Of a DNA stretch of 64,000 nt, positions 54,704 through 63,782 are shown one piece after another. The notes below the pieces were generated by a model, which saw only the letters and a list, made by a program, of their open reading frames with translations, was not told where the DNA came from and did no database searches. The stretch's first letter is position 1. Every line of letters starts with the position of its first letter. The stretch is from the NCBI RefSeq assembly GCF_001011155.1, contig NZ_CP011479.1, positions 1,568,501 to 1,632,500 of the forward strand. The letters run 5' to 3'. Made by a program: the position numbers and the translations under genes. The stretch is from Hoeflea sp. IMCC20628. GTDB taxonomy: Bacteria; Pseudomonadota; Alphaproteobacteria; Rhizobiales; Rhizobiaceae.

Positions 54704-56073
54704 TGGAAACGCGGGCCAATTATGCCATCGTCGGCTTGTTCACCCTTCTGGTGATGTTGTCGGCGTTCGGCTTTGTCTACTGGATGGCGCGCTATGGCGG
54801 TGGTGGCGAGACCACCCAATTGATCGTCCGCATCCCTGGCTCCGCCAACGGACTGTCGGTGGGCTCGCCGGTGCGGTTCAACGGCATTCCCTACGGCGTG
54901 ATCCGGCGGCTCAGTATTGATCCTGAAAGCCCCGATTACGTGATTGCGCAGACCGAGGTGCAGGCCAATACGCCGATCTACACCGATACACGTGCGGCGC
55001 TGGAAATTCAGGGACTGACAGGGTCGGCCTATATCGAGTTGCAAGGGGGAACCCCTACCAATGACAATATTTTGCTCCGCGCGCTCACCAAGGACGAGAT
55101 CGCGGAAATCGAGGCCGATCCGTCCAGCGTGACCAATTTGCTTGCCACGGCCGACGAAATCCTCAATCGCGCCAATGCGGTGATTGGCGAGGTCGAAGGC
55201 TTCGTCAAGGACGCGCGAGCCCCGCTGACCGAAACGCTCAAGAACACCGAGATTTTCACCGGCGCGTTGCGTGACAATGCCGACGGCATCGACGATTTCC
55301 TCAAGAGCGTAGCCAGCCTGTCCGAGACCGTGAAATCGCTGTCGGGCCGGATCGACAGTGCGCTTGGCTCGGCGGAAGAGCTGATCAAGGCGGTGGATCC
55401 GGAGAAAATCGACCGCATACTGGGCAATGTCGACAAGGTCACAGCCGACGTCGCCAATGCTTCGGGCGACATCACCAAAACGCTGGAAAGCTTCCGGCTG
55501 GCGGCCAATTCGCTTGAAACATTCGCTGCTGACGCCGGCGTCTCGCTCGACAAGGTCGACAAGGTGATTTCCGGAATTGACCCGGCCAAGGTTGGCCAGG
55601 CCGTCGATGACATTGCGGTTGCAAGTGCGGATGCCCGCAAGGCGCTCGCCGATGCGCGAGAAGTGGCTGAGACATTCAATGCGCGCAAAGAAGATTATGA
55701 TCTGATCATTTCCGATGTTAAGCAGATGACCGCCACGCTCAATGCCGCATCGACTCGCGTTGACGGGGTTCTGGCCAAGGTGGACAATTTCCTCGGGGAA
55801 GGGGATGCATCAACGCTGCTCGCCGATGCCGAGGCTACGCTCAAGTCGTTCCGCGATGTCGCCAATTCGCTCAATACCAGAATTGGCCCGATCGCTGACA
55901 ATCTTCAGCGCTTTTCAGGCTCTGGCCTGCGCGATGTCGAGGCACTGGTCAATGATGCGCGGCGTTCAATCGAGCGCATCGAACGCTCGATTTCTTCCAT
56001 CGAGCAGGATCCGCAGCGGCTTATTTTCGGTGGCGACACGGTCAAGCAATATGACGGGCGGACGCGCCGTTGA
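54703..56073 (+). CDS. mlaD: MCE-domain lipid transport protein (MlaD-like)
   Basis: 456 residues. One N-terminal span (YAIVGLFTLLVMLSAFGFVY) leads into an MCE domain (about 38-115: VRIPGSANGLSVGSPVRFNG, then YIELQGG). The long C-terminal region is helical with repeated SLSETVKSLSGRIDSALGS-like heptads and probably forms the tunnel or needle seen in MCE hexamers. It is longer than E. coli MlaD (about 180 residues). It overlaps the lipoprotein frame region. Confidence 0.92.
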   Translation: METRANYAIVGLFTLLVMLSAFGFVYWMARYGGGGETTQLIVRIPGSANGLSVGSPVRFNGIPYGVIRRLSIDPESPDYVIAQTEVQANTPIYTDTRAALEIQGLTGSAYIELQGGTPTNDNILLRALTKDEIAEIEADPSSVTNLLATADEILNRANAVIGEVEGFVKDARAPLTETLKNTEIFTGALRDNADGIDDFLKSVASLSETVKSLSGRIDSALGSAEELIKAVDPEKIDRILGNVDKVTADVANASGDITKTLESFRLAANSLETFAADAGVSLDKVDKVISGIDPAKVGQAVDDIAVASADARKALADAREVAETFNARKEDYDLIISDVKQMTATLNAASTRVDGVLAKVDNFLGEGDASTLLADAEATLKSFRDVANSLNTRIGPIADNLQRFSGSGLRDVEALVNDARRSIERIERSISSIEQDPQRLIFGGDTVKQYDGRTRR

Positions 56074-56153
56074 CTCTTTGTTGTATGCCTCGCAAGAGAT
56101 GTGTTAACGGTTTGGTAAGTGGCCTGACACAGGCTTTTGGGAGTGGCGTAAGC

Positions 56154-56747
56154 GTGAATGTGAGTCGATGGATAGTTGCGATTGCCATGCTGTCAGCACT
56201 GTCCGGCTGTGCGGGCGGACTTGTTGCAGCAACACCTCCTGACACCTATGGCCTGTCGGCTGCGCCAGAAGTTTCTGGCCAGCAGTCGCGCAACCGCCAG
56301 ATCCTGATCAATGAGCCGACTGCGCTCAAGGCGCTCGACAGCGAGCAGATCGTCATCCGCCCGACGTCTTCGTCGATCGAATATCTGGCGAAGTCGCAAT
56401 GGTCCGACCGGCTGCCGAAAATAGTCCAGGACAAGCTGGTTCAGGCGTTTGAAAATTCGGGCCGGGTTGGCGGCGTCGGACGCCCCGGTGACGGTCTGGC
56501 GATCGACTACAAGATCATCACCGCCATTCGGGCCTTCGAGATCAAGGCCGATGCCGGTGAGCGCGCTGTCGTTGAATTGTCTGCCAAGATACTCAATGAC
56601 CGCAACGGCGTGGTGGTGGCGACAAAGGTGTTTCGCTCGACTACAGCGGTCACGGGCAGCGGAAATGCTGCCTATGTGCAGTCACTTGACCGGGCGTTCG
56701 AAGAGGTCGTGCAGGATCTGGTTGGCTGGACATTGGCGAAGATCTGA
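56154..56747 (+). CDS. ABC-type transport auxiliary lipoprotein
   Basis: 197 residues from GTG (MNVSRWIVAIAMLSALSGCA) with GGGAG nine bases upstream; in-frame starts before it would spoil the signal peptide. The lipobox LSGC marks an outer-membrane lipoprotein. The middle (LKALDSEQIVIRPTSSSIEY, then WSDRLPKIVQDKLVQAFENS) fits the auxiliary lipoprotein family linked to MCE systems (PqiC-like). It would accept or guide lipid at the outer membrane in place of MlaA/C. Last gene of the operon. Confidence 0.85.
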   Translation: MNVSRWIVAIAMLSALSGCAGGLVAATPPDTYGLSAAPEVSGQQSRNRQILINEPTALKALDSEQIVIRPTSSSIEYLAKSQWSDRLPKIVQDKLVQAFENSGRVGGVGRPGDGLAIDYKIITAIRAFEIKADAGERAVVELSAKILNDRNGVVVATKVFRSTTAVTGSGNAAYVQSLDRAFEEVVQDLVGWTLAKI

Positions 56748-57201
56748 TACGGACGATGACGGCTGCGGCCGAAGAGGCTGGCCACGGCATTCTGCGCCTG
56801 CAAATCCACTCACACCCGACCATGGGTCCGATGTCAGGCGACCGGCTGTTTGTGCGCCGGTAGATGCAGGCCATGTGTTCATGCAGTCCAGATATCAATG
56901 TGGTGCGCATCGGCGTGCGGTCACATGTACACGCTTCATTGCGTCGCGAAATATTTTCAAGTGTAATGTATAGTCAGCCAATTGTAGTTACATCGATGTC
57001 ATATATCGTGAGTTTGTAACTATCCGTCATGTCGGATTTTTATAAGTGTTTATCTATTGTGATCCGCGGTCAATATTTCGACGCTGAATAGACGAATTGC
57101 GGCCCTAATTGCCAGACTATTGTTACTGGCGGGCATTGGTCCACAGCAAGGATCCGGCCCTGACACCACACTGGACATGTCCAGCAAACAGGAGAGACGC
57201 A
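56748..57201. other. AT-rich intergenic stretch, 454 bases
   Basis: No credible gene. From about 56940 composition becomes AT-rich. An 8-bp inverted repeat TAGTTACA (56985) / TGTAACTA (57015) with a 22-base spacer is visible. It may carry the promoter and control region of the EF-hand gene. Confidence 0.45.
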
Positions 57202-57426
57202 ATGAAACGCATTCTTGTAGCACTCGCCATTGTCGGCTTTGCCGCTCCCGCTTTCGCCCAGGCGGCGGATTTCACATCGGTTGATACTGATCAGAGCGGC
57301 GCCGTGAGTTGGGAAGAAGTCGCGGCCGCAATCCCGGACGCGTCGGAAGACTCCTTCCGGTCAGCCGATGTCGACGGAAGCGGTGACCTCTCGGCAGAGG
57401 AATATGCCGCGGTGACGGGCCAGTAG
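57202..57426 (+). CDS. Exported EF-hand calcium-binding protein
   Basis: 74 residues from the ATG after GGAGAGACGCA; the longer frame lacks a signal peptide at its start. Signal peptide KRILVALAIVGFAAPAFAQA, then two EF-hand loops, DTDQSGAVSWEE and DVDGSGDLSAEE, each with Asp at positions 1, 3, 5 and Glu at 12. A periplasmic calcium buffer or sensor is likely. A small lipoprotein gene follows nine bases after its stop. Confidence 0.85.
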   Translation: MKRILVALAIVGFAAPAFAQAADFTSVDTDQSGAVSWEEVAAAIPDASEDSFRSADVDGSGDLSAEEYAAVTGQ

Positions 57427-57435
57427 GTCTTCGAC

Positions 57436-57612
57436 ATGACAATTCATCGAGTGACCAGCTTCATCACAGCGTCGGCACTTGCCCTGGCGTTGCTCGGGAT
57501 TACCGGCTGTGATGACAAAAGCGGGGCGGAGACGGAGCAGAGCGATATGGTTCCTGGATCGAGCGATGCCCCGGCAGATGAACCCTCTTCGTCTGCTTCC
57601 CCGGCAGACTGA
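57436..57612 (+). CDS. Small lipoprotein following the EF-hand gene
   Basis: 58 residues. Signal peptide with lipobox GITGC (Cys25), then a short acidic, Ser/Pro/Ala-rich tail (DDKSGAETEQSDMVPGSSDA). Such tails are typical of small unstructured lipoproteins. It likely forms a two-gene unit with the EF-hand protein. Start not preceded by a strong ribosome site, so coupling to the upstream gene is plausible. Confidence 0.6.
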   Translation: MTIHRVTSFITASALALALLGITGCDDKSGAETEQSDMVPGSSDAPADEPSSSASPAD

Positions 57613-57687
57613 CGTCCACCCCACACCTGTCCGGACGTTTATTCCGGGGGCCAGTGCGCTGGTCCCCGGACCCATGCTTGTGCGGCT

Positions 57688-58143
57688 TCAGTCCTTGACA
57701 GGCCAGTTGGCGGAAACCAGCTCGACGGTGTTGCCGTCGGGATCGGTAAGGAAGACACCGCGCCAGCCGATCCAGGAAAATTCCTCGATCTTGTAGCTGA
57801 TGCCATTGGCCTCAAACCAGCGGCAGGCAGCCTGCTGGTCGGCCTGGCTGAGGCTGAGAGCAACGTGATGCAACGTCGACGATGCGGCCACCGACGCGCC
57901 GCATCCAGGATTGATCTCCGGGTTAAACAAGGCCAGCACTGCGGTGTGGCCCTCGACGCCGTTGCCCAGTTTGAAGAAGATGATGCCGCCGCGATCAGCC
58001 AGCAGTTCAAGCCCCAGAGTGTCGCGATAAAACGCGGTCATGGCGGCAAAATCAATGCATCGGATGGCGATTTCGCCAAGCCCTGAAATGGCAAAACCCC
58101 GCGTCTGTGCGGGGTTTTGCAGTCTGTCAGGTGTCCCGGACAT
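57688..58143 (-). CDS. VOC (glyoxalase/bleomycin resistance) family protein
   Basis: 151 residues, one or two VOC modules: IAIRCIDFAAMTAFYRDTLG, LHHVALSLSQADQQAACRWF, and FLTDPDGNTVELVSANWP with the metal-site Glu. Possible metal ligands include the His of LHHVALSL. Its ATG lies two bases after the stop of the giant coiled-coil gene, and codons 7-16 span a terminator-like hairpin, so it may be expressed by read-through. Substrate unknown. Confidence 0.82.
   Translation of the reverse strand: MSGTPDRLQNPAQTRGFAISGLGEIAIRCIDFAAMTAFYRDTLGLELLADRGGIIFFKLGNGVEGHTAVLALFNPEINPGCGASVAASSTLHHVALSLSQADQQAACRWFEANGISYKIEEFSWIGWRGVFLTDPDGNTVELVSANWPVKD
58089..58118 (-). terminator. Terminator-like hairpin inside the start of the VOC gene
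   Basis: GCAAAACCCCGC and GCGGGGTTTTGC form a perfect 12-bp stem with a six-base loop, beginning 28 bases after the stop of the giant coiled-coil gene. T-tracts are inside the stem rather than after it, so efficiency is uncertain. Confidence 0.65.
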
Positions 58144-58145
58144 AC

Positions 58146-61100
58146 TCAGTCGCGGTCAAAGCGACCACTGGCATGGGCCAGCATGGTGTAGACCTTGCCG
58201 GTGTCCGAGGTCAGATAGGTCTGGGTCATCATGTTGTCGCGGTCGTTGCGGGCAACGTCGGACAGCAGCTTTTCGAAATCGGCGATGTAACGGTCAACCG
58301 CAGCGCGGAACTCAGGCTCGCGGCCGTACTTGTTCTTGATCTCATCAAAGGTCTGCTGGCCCTTGAGCGTGTAGAGCCTCCGGGTGAAGACGTCACGCTC
58401 GCCGCGCTGATAACGCCGCCACAGATCGACCGAGGCATCGTGGTCGATGGCGCGGGCGATATCGACGGACAGCGAGTTCAGCGATTCAACCACATGGCGT
58501 GGATTGCGCTCGGGCTTCTTTTGCGCCACGGGCGCGGGAGCAGGGGCCTGTTCCTCGCGGGAAGCGGCGCGCAGCAAATCGCTGACCCAGCCTTCGCTCT
58601 TGGCCGGAGCGGCGCCGGCAGTTTCGAAGCTGCCGCGCAATGGCACGCGTTGGGCCGGAACCTCAATGCGTGGCGCTGGAGCAGGTGCAGCAGGAGCAGG
58701 TTGACGCTGGGGTGCAGCCTGCTGAACGGCGGCGCGAGGCGCAGGACGAGGTGCCGGCTCGCTGACCTCGATGCGCTGGCTCGACTGGCCGACGATCTGC
58801 GAGAGTTCCTGCAGCGCCTTGATCTGATCGGCGACAGCACGGCGCATGGCGGCTGCGCTTTCGCGTGTTTCCTCAGGCAGGTCGAACGCACCGCGCTTGA
58901 GTTCGCTTCTGGTGTCATCCAGTTCGCGCTTGATATCAGCGGCCGACTTCCGGATTTCATCGGTCGCGCCGGAGAACCGGGTGATCGCATCCTCAATGGC
59001 TTCGCGCACGGTTTCACGCATCAGGCCGGCTGCGGTCTGTGCGCGGGTTTCGGAACCGCGCATCAGCTTGTCGGCGTCTTCGATGGCGCCGCGCATGTTT
59101 CCGGTCAGCAAGCTGGCAGCAGATTGCGCCCGGGCTTCGGCTTCACCCAACAGCTTGTCGGTGTCTTCCACAGCACCGCGCATGTTTCCAGTCATCACGC
59201 TGGCAGCGGATTGTGCGCGAGCCTCGGTGGCGCGCAACAGCTTGTCAGTGTCTTCGACCGCGCCGCGCATGTTTCCAGCCATTACGTTGGCAGCGGATTG
59301 TGCGCGGGCCTCGGCTTCGCTCAACAGCTTGTCGGTGTCTTCCACCGCTTCGCGAATGCTTTCGCGCATTACGCCTGCAACGGAATGTGCCTTGCCCTCG
59401 GTCTCGTCCAGCAGCTTGGTGGCACTTTCTGCAGCATTGCGCAGACCGCCTTCAAGCCGAACAGCGGCGCGTTTTGACAGCTCGTCAGCGCCTGAGAATG
59501 CTTTAAGGACGATATCCTCGAGCGAATGCATCGTGGTTTCGATCTGTTCGGACCGGCTGACGAGACCGACCGAAAGCGACTGCAGGGCTTCCCGGCGCTC
59601 CTCAAGCGTGGAGGCGAGGTTGGACTGCGCTGCACCAAGGAGGTCCGATGCGGACGCAAGCACCTTGGAATGGTCGTCGAAGCGTCCGGCGATGGCGCCG
59701 ACCTGGTTGAGCGTCCGGCTGGAAATGTCGGTGAGCCGTTCGACCTTGCCGTCGAGAAGCCGGGCGGAGCCGGAGAGCAGTTCCGCGGCCTTTTCGGTGG
59801 AGGAGGAAATCTCGCCCGTCGTCTCTGAAAGCTGGGCATTGGCTGCGCCAAGAGTTGCTGCAGCCCTCTCCACGACTTCAGAAATGTCCTGGTTGCTGGC
59901 ACCAAGGCGTTCGAGCAGGCTGCCGACATTGCCGCTCAGGCTCTGATTGACGGACTCGATGGCAGACAGCGTTTCGCTGGTGCGGTTGGTGATGGCGTTG
60001 ATCAGCGCCGCGTTTTCGGCGCGGAGGCGATCAGTCGAATTCTGGGTGACCTCGGTCAGGCGGTTGGCGAATTCTTCGCCGCTGGCTGCGTAACGGTCGA
60101 CCAGTGGACGGGCCTGTTCGTCAATGACACGAGAAAGCTCGGCGGAGCGGCTGGCCAGCATCGAATTGAGTTCGCGGGTCCGCTCATCCAGGGTGGAATG
60201 AACCGCCGTGGCGCGGGTGTCCATGGCCTGTTCGGCTTCAACCAGTCGTTTGACGATGGTCGATGCCTTCTGCTCAAGCGCCTCACCAAGCGAACCGGTG
60301 CGGGCGAGGAGGCTTTCTCCGGACGCAGCCAGGCGGGCGTCGATGGCACCGGCCTTTTCGTCGAGCGCGGATACAAGACTGCTGGCGGTTTTACCGATAC
60401 GGCTCGAGATTGCGCCAGTCTCGGATTCCAGCCGGGACGTAAGTGCTGCGGCCTGTGCGGCAAACCGGGCTTCGGTTGCATCCAGCGTGGTGGCGATAGT
60501 GTTCGCCTGATTTCCAACGGTTTCGCCGACGCGCTCCACCAGATCGCTGATCCGGGCGGCTTCACTGCCAAGATCGGCGGCGCCTGCGGAAATGCGGCCG
60601 GCAATGGTTTCGGCGTGGGCTGCCAGATTGGCGGTTCGTTCTTCGACATGTTCATCGAGAGTACGGGCAAAATTGCGCGCCTGCTCATCCATATTGCTGG
60701 CAAAGCCGGAACTGATGGTTCCCAACGTTTCACCCGCCTTGAGCGCTTCTCCGTCCAGGTCGACGGCAGCGTTGGCGACGGCTTCCCGCAACTTGGCGGC
60801 GAGGCCGGTTGCCTTGCCTTCAATTGTCTTGGAAACCGAATCAAGCCCGATCCCGAGCATGTTGTTCATTGTGGTCAGGCGCTCGTCGATACGGCCAGCG
60901 CCTTTGGCGAAAGTGGCGTCGACACGATCGGAGGCGGATGTCGCCAGTTCGGCGAAGCGTTGGCCTTCGACGTCCAGTGTTGCCGAAAGCTGCTCTGTGG
61001 CACCTGTGAGGCCGGACTGGATTGCGGAAGCCCGTGCGGCAAGGCGACCGTCGAGCACGTCGGCTGCTTCGTTGACTGTCGTGCCGAATGATTCCACGCG

Positions 61101-63410
61101 TTCGCCGAGCTTGCGATCGAGTTCCTCGGCGCGTTCGCCAAGTTTGCGATCCAGCGATTCAGCGTTTTCCGAGAGGGACCCGAACAGAGCAGCAGACCGC
61201 TCGTTCATGCTGGTGTCGATCCGTTCCGCACCTGCGGCAAGCGCGAACTCCAGATCGGTGACCTTGCCGGAAATGCCGGACACGATCTCGTTGGTTCCCT
61301 CCGAGAGGCTTGTATCGATGCGGCCTGCGCCGGCGGACAAGGCAGCTTCCAGATTGGTAGCGCGCTGCGACAGGGTTTCGTCGATCCGCGTGGCGGCATT
61401 GGATGTGGAGGATTCGAGCCGCTCCATGCCTGCTTCCAGAGTTGTCTCCAGTGCCTCGGCGCGCTGCGCCAAGGTGGCTTCGATCCGTGCCGAAGCCATG
61501 CTGGAAGAGGATTCCATCCGCTCCGCGCCTGTACCCATTGCAGTTTCCATCGCCTCGGTACGCTGTGCCAAGGTGGTCTCGATACGGGAGGCGGCTGTGG
61601 CGGTGGACGATTCCAACCGCTCGACACCCGAACCAAGTGCGGCTTCCAGTGCCTGGGCGCGTTGCGCCAGGTTGGTCTCGATGCGGTTGGCAGTCGTTTC
61701 TGCGGTCGATTCCAACCGCTCGACACCCGTACCCAGCGCAGCTTCCAGTGCCTGGCTGCGATCCGAGAGTGTGGCGCCAATCCGCTCGAGGCTGGCTGAC
61801 AGAATGCCGTCCATGGCATTTGTGCCGCCATTCAGTGTCTCGTTGATCCGAGACAGACTGTCAGAAAGCTTGCCGTCGAGGCTGCCGGCACGGCTGTCGA
61901 ACGCGGAAGTGAATTCGCCGACCCGTTCATCGAAGGCGGCGGTCAGGCGGCTGATCGATGATTCAAGCTTCTCTTCAAAGAAGCCGGAGCGGAGATCGAG
62001 ATCCATGACTGCGTCATCGGCGCTGGTTTTCAGCGACTGGCGGAATGATGCGCCTTTCTCGTCCAGAGACGAGTTGAGCGCTGCGAGTGTCTCTTCAAGA
62101 CCCGACGTAATTGCTTGCTGACCGACGCCAAGGCTCTCGGAGATGTCCCGGGTGCGGGCGATCAGTGTTTCATTGAGCTGGCGGGCGCGTTCACCGAGTG
62201 CCGCGTTGAGTTTTTCGGTGTTGGCGTCAAGCGTCGAGGCGCGGGTTTCAAACTCGGACAACAGCGCCTTGCCGCGCTGGTTGAGCTGGACATTGAGCAT
62301 TTCCAGCCTTGTGTCGAACTCGTCGGTCAAATCGCCGCCGGAGGTCTTGAGCGCCGTCACCAGTGCATCGGTGCGGCCATCGAGCAAAGTTTCCAGCTGA
62401 CGGCTGGTTTCGACGGTGCGTTCCTGCAGGCTCGCAGCACGCGTTTCCATCAGTTGCGCGAATGCTTCACCCGAGGTCGAGATCCGGCTCGAAATTTCTT
62501 CGCTGGCGGTTGTCAATTCTTCCTTGAGCTGTTCATGGGCGCCGGAGATCGAGGCGCGAATACGCTCGGCATGGCCGACAATTGCGTCGCGTTCGGATCC
62601 CAGTTCCTGCACCAGGCCGCGGACGCGCAATTCGTTGTCTGAATAGCTTCGTTCCAGTGCATTGACTTCCGAATGCACCAGGGTTTCGAGTTCGGAAGCG
62701 CGGGCAATGGTGCGCTCAATCCCCTCGTTCATGGCCGAGACTTCACGCCGGACTGCCTGGCCGACGGTCAGGATCCTGTCGCCGGCGACGTTTTCGGGTT
62801 CGGCAAGGCGCAGCGCCACTTCGGCCATGGACCGTGCGGCGGAGCGCATTTCGCGTGCGCGGGCCATCATGATTGAAAAGGCATAGAAAACCAGAACGGG
62901 GACCAGAATGGCCACCAGGAAACCAATGGCCGCGGGTATGGCCAGAATTTCGGCAATCGAACGAATCTGCCAGATCTCGGGTCCGTACAACAGATTCGCC
63001 AGTCCGAGGACGCCAAAGGTCCACAGCACGGAGATAATCGTCGCGTTGCGTATGGCTCCACGGCTTGAGCGGATATCCAGCGCGCGCAGAAGACCGGCGG
63101 TGGTCTTGCGTCCATCATCATTGGCGGGCGCCAATGGTCCAACCGGGGTGAACGGCGGCGTCGGTGCGCGCGGTGCGGTGCTTTGGCCTGGATCTGGCTG
63201 GGCAGACACATTTGCGGCAGTGGGCTTTTGACCGGCGTTCTTGAGTTCTCGAGCGGCGCTGGACACCTTGTCTTCCAGCTCTTCGATCGAAATGTCGTCA
63301 AGCACATCCAGGTCATCGTCGTCGAGATCGATATTCAAGGCGTCTTCAAGCGCCTCGAATGTCTGCTCGTCTATGCTCTTGTCCGCTGGTGTTTTACTCA
63401 TGTTACTCAA
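58146..63410 (-). CDS. Growth-pole-ring (GPR)-like giant coiled-coil membrane protein
   Basis: 1754 residues (1751 from a second ATG). An acidic N-terminus (DLDDDDLDVLDD) and Pro-rich linker precede two membrane spans (about 122-143 and 155-181). Residues 190-1550 are almost pure helix of apolipoprotein A/E-like repeats, including about five 33-residue units around ERLESS-A-RIE-LAQRAEALE and five 29-residue units of the form EDTDKLL-EARAQSA-GNMRGAV. The C-terminus after a Pro/Ala linker is globular (FTRRLYTLKGQQTFDEIKNK). In Agrobacterium, GPR (Atu1348, apolipoprotein-domain) forms a ring at the growing pole. The Hpt gene is divergent from it. Confidence 0.85.
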   Translation of the reverse strand: MSNMSKTPADKSIDEQTFEALEDALNIDLDDDDLDVLDDISIEELEDKVSSAARELKNAGQKPTAANVSAQPDPGQSTAPRAPTPPFTPVGPLAPANDDGRKTTAGLLRALDIRSSRGAIRNATIISVLWTFGVLGLANLLYGPEIWQIRSIAEILAIPAAIGFLVAILVPVLVFYAFSIMMARAREMRSAARSMAEVALRLAEPENVAGDRILTVGQAVRREVSAMNEGIERTIARASELETLVHSEVNALERSYSDNELRVRGLVQELGSERDAIVGHAERIRASISGAHEQLKEELTTASEEISSRISTSGEAFAQLMETRAASLQERTVETSRQLETLLDGRTDALVTALKTSGGDLTDEFDTRLEMLNVQLNQRGKALLSEFETRASTLDANTEKLNAALGERARQLNETLIARTRDISESLGVGQQAITSGLEETLAALNSSLDEKGASFRQSLKTSADDAVMDLDLRSGFFEEKLESSISRLTAAFDERVGEFTSAFDSRAGSLDGKLSDSLSRINETLNGGTNAMDGILSASLERIGATLSDRSQALEAALGTGVERLESTAETTANRIETNLAQRAQALEAALGSGVERLESSTATAASRIETTLAQRTEAMETAMGTGAERMESSSSMASARIEATLAQRAEALETTLEAGMERLESSTSNAATRIDETLSQRATNLEAALSAGAGRIDTSLSEGTNEIVSGISGKVTDLEFALAAGAERIDTSMNERSAALFGSLSENAESLDRKLGERAEELDRKLGERVESFGTTVNEAADVLDGRLAARASAIQSGLTGATEQLSATLDVEGQRFAELATSASDRVDATFAKGAGRIDERLTTMNNMLGIGLDSVSKTIEGKATGLAAKLREAVANAAVDLDGEALKAGETLGTISSGFASNMDEQARNFARTLDEHVEERTANLAAHAETIAGRISAGAADLGSEAARISDLVERVGETVGNQANTIATTLDATEARFAAQAAALTSRLESETGAISSRIGKTASSLVSALDEKAGAIDARLAASGESLLARTGSLGEALEQKASTIVKRLVEAEQAMDTRATAVHSTLDERTRELNSMLASRSAELSRVIDEQARPLVDRYAASGEEFANRLTEVTQNSTDRLRAENAALINAITNRTSETLSAIESVNQSLSGNVGSLLERLGASNQDISEVVERAAATLGAANAQLSETTGEISSSTEKAAELLSGSARLLDGKVERLTDISSRTLNQVGAIAGRFDDHSKVLASASDLLGAAQSNLASTLEERREALQSLSVGLVSRSEQIETTMHSLEDIVLKAFSGADELSKRAAVRLEGGLRNAAESATKLLDETEGKAHSVAGVMRESIREAVEDTDKLLSEAEARAQSAANVMAGNMRGAVEDTDKLLRATEARAQSAASVMTGNMRGAVEDTDKLLGEAEARAQSAASLLTGNMRGAIEDADKLMRGSETRAQTAAGLMRETVREAIEDAITRFSGATDEIRKSAADIKRELDDTRSELKRGAFDLPEETRESAAAMRRAVADQIKALQELSQIVGQSSQRIEVSEPAPRPAPRAAVQQAAPQRQPAPAAPAPAPRIEVPAQRVPLRGSFETAGAAPAKSEGWVSDLLRAASREEQAPAPAPVAQKKPERNPRHVVESLNSLSVDIARAIDHDASVDLWRRYQRGERDVFTRRLYTLKGQQTFDEIKNKYGREPEFRAAVDRYIADFEKLLSDVARNDRDNMMTQTYLTSDTGKVYTMLAHASGRFDRD
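58995..59430 (-). repeat. 87-bp coding tandem repeat in the GPR-like gene
   Basis: Five in-frame copies of 29 codons. CAGCTTGTCGG-GTCTTC landmarks at 59064, 59151, 59238 and 59325 are exactly 87 bases apart and nearly identical at DNA level, implying recent amplification or gene conversion. Confidence 0.85.
61330..61800 (-). repeat. 99-bp coding tandem repeat in the GPR-like gene
   Basis: About five copies of 33 codons (ALGTGVERLESTAETTANRI pattern). The landmark TCGACACCCG occurs at 61621 and 61720, 99 bases apart. Three turns of an 11-residue helical repeat, as in apolipoproteins. Confidence 0.75.
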
Positions 63411-63782
63411 GCCTCGTTACCCGAAGGAGGAATTGTTCGTGCAATCCGCCGCTGCTGCACGCCCAAAAGTGGAGGGCTGCCGGTTAGCCGCGAACACGCG
63501 GAGAATCCGGTAACGCCCGTTTCCGGACCCTCAAACCTCCAATTTAGTGACACACACAGCGGAATTTAACAAACAAAAGCGATCAGGTGGGTCGGGTGTC
63601 CACCGGTTTTTAACGGTGTTCTGTGTCAAAAAAAGGCACAAACGCCAATCATTTGCCACATTTACCGACCGTTAACCATGTCGGCAGGTTTTCCGGTCCG
63701 CACCGTGCTGGTGTTTACCGAATCGAGAGGCTGCTGCAGTCACACTCATCCCCAGTTCTTATGGAAATAAAGGATATCCGCG
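63411..63782. other. Divergent promoter region, 372 bases
   Basis: Between the GPR-like gene (minus) and the Hpt gene (plus). AT-richer than its surroundings, with TTAAC/GTTAAC elements (63568, 63671) that resemble CtrA half-sites but not the full TTAA-N7-TTAA, and a small CACCG/CGGTG hairpin at 63601-63618. No gene seen. Confidence 0.35.

Noticed and set aside
59020-59430. Regularly spaced 87-bp repeats considered as a CRISPR-like array
   Set aside because: The unit is in frame with a long coding region, has no variable spacer, and no cas gene is present.
58107-59477. A 456-codon plus-strand frame opposite the GPR-like gene with apparent repeats
   Set aside because: The repeats are the reverse complement of the 87-bp coding repeats of the real gene.
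60592-62121. A 509-codon plus-strand frame opposite the GPR-like gene
   Set aside because: Ser/Arg/Ala low-complexity translation that mirrors the repeat structure of the opposite strand.
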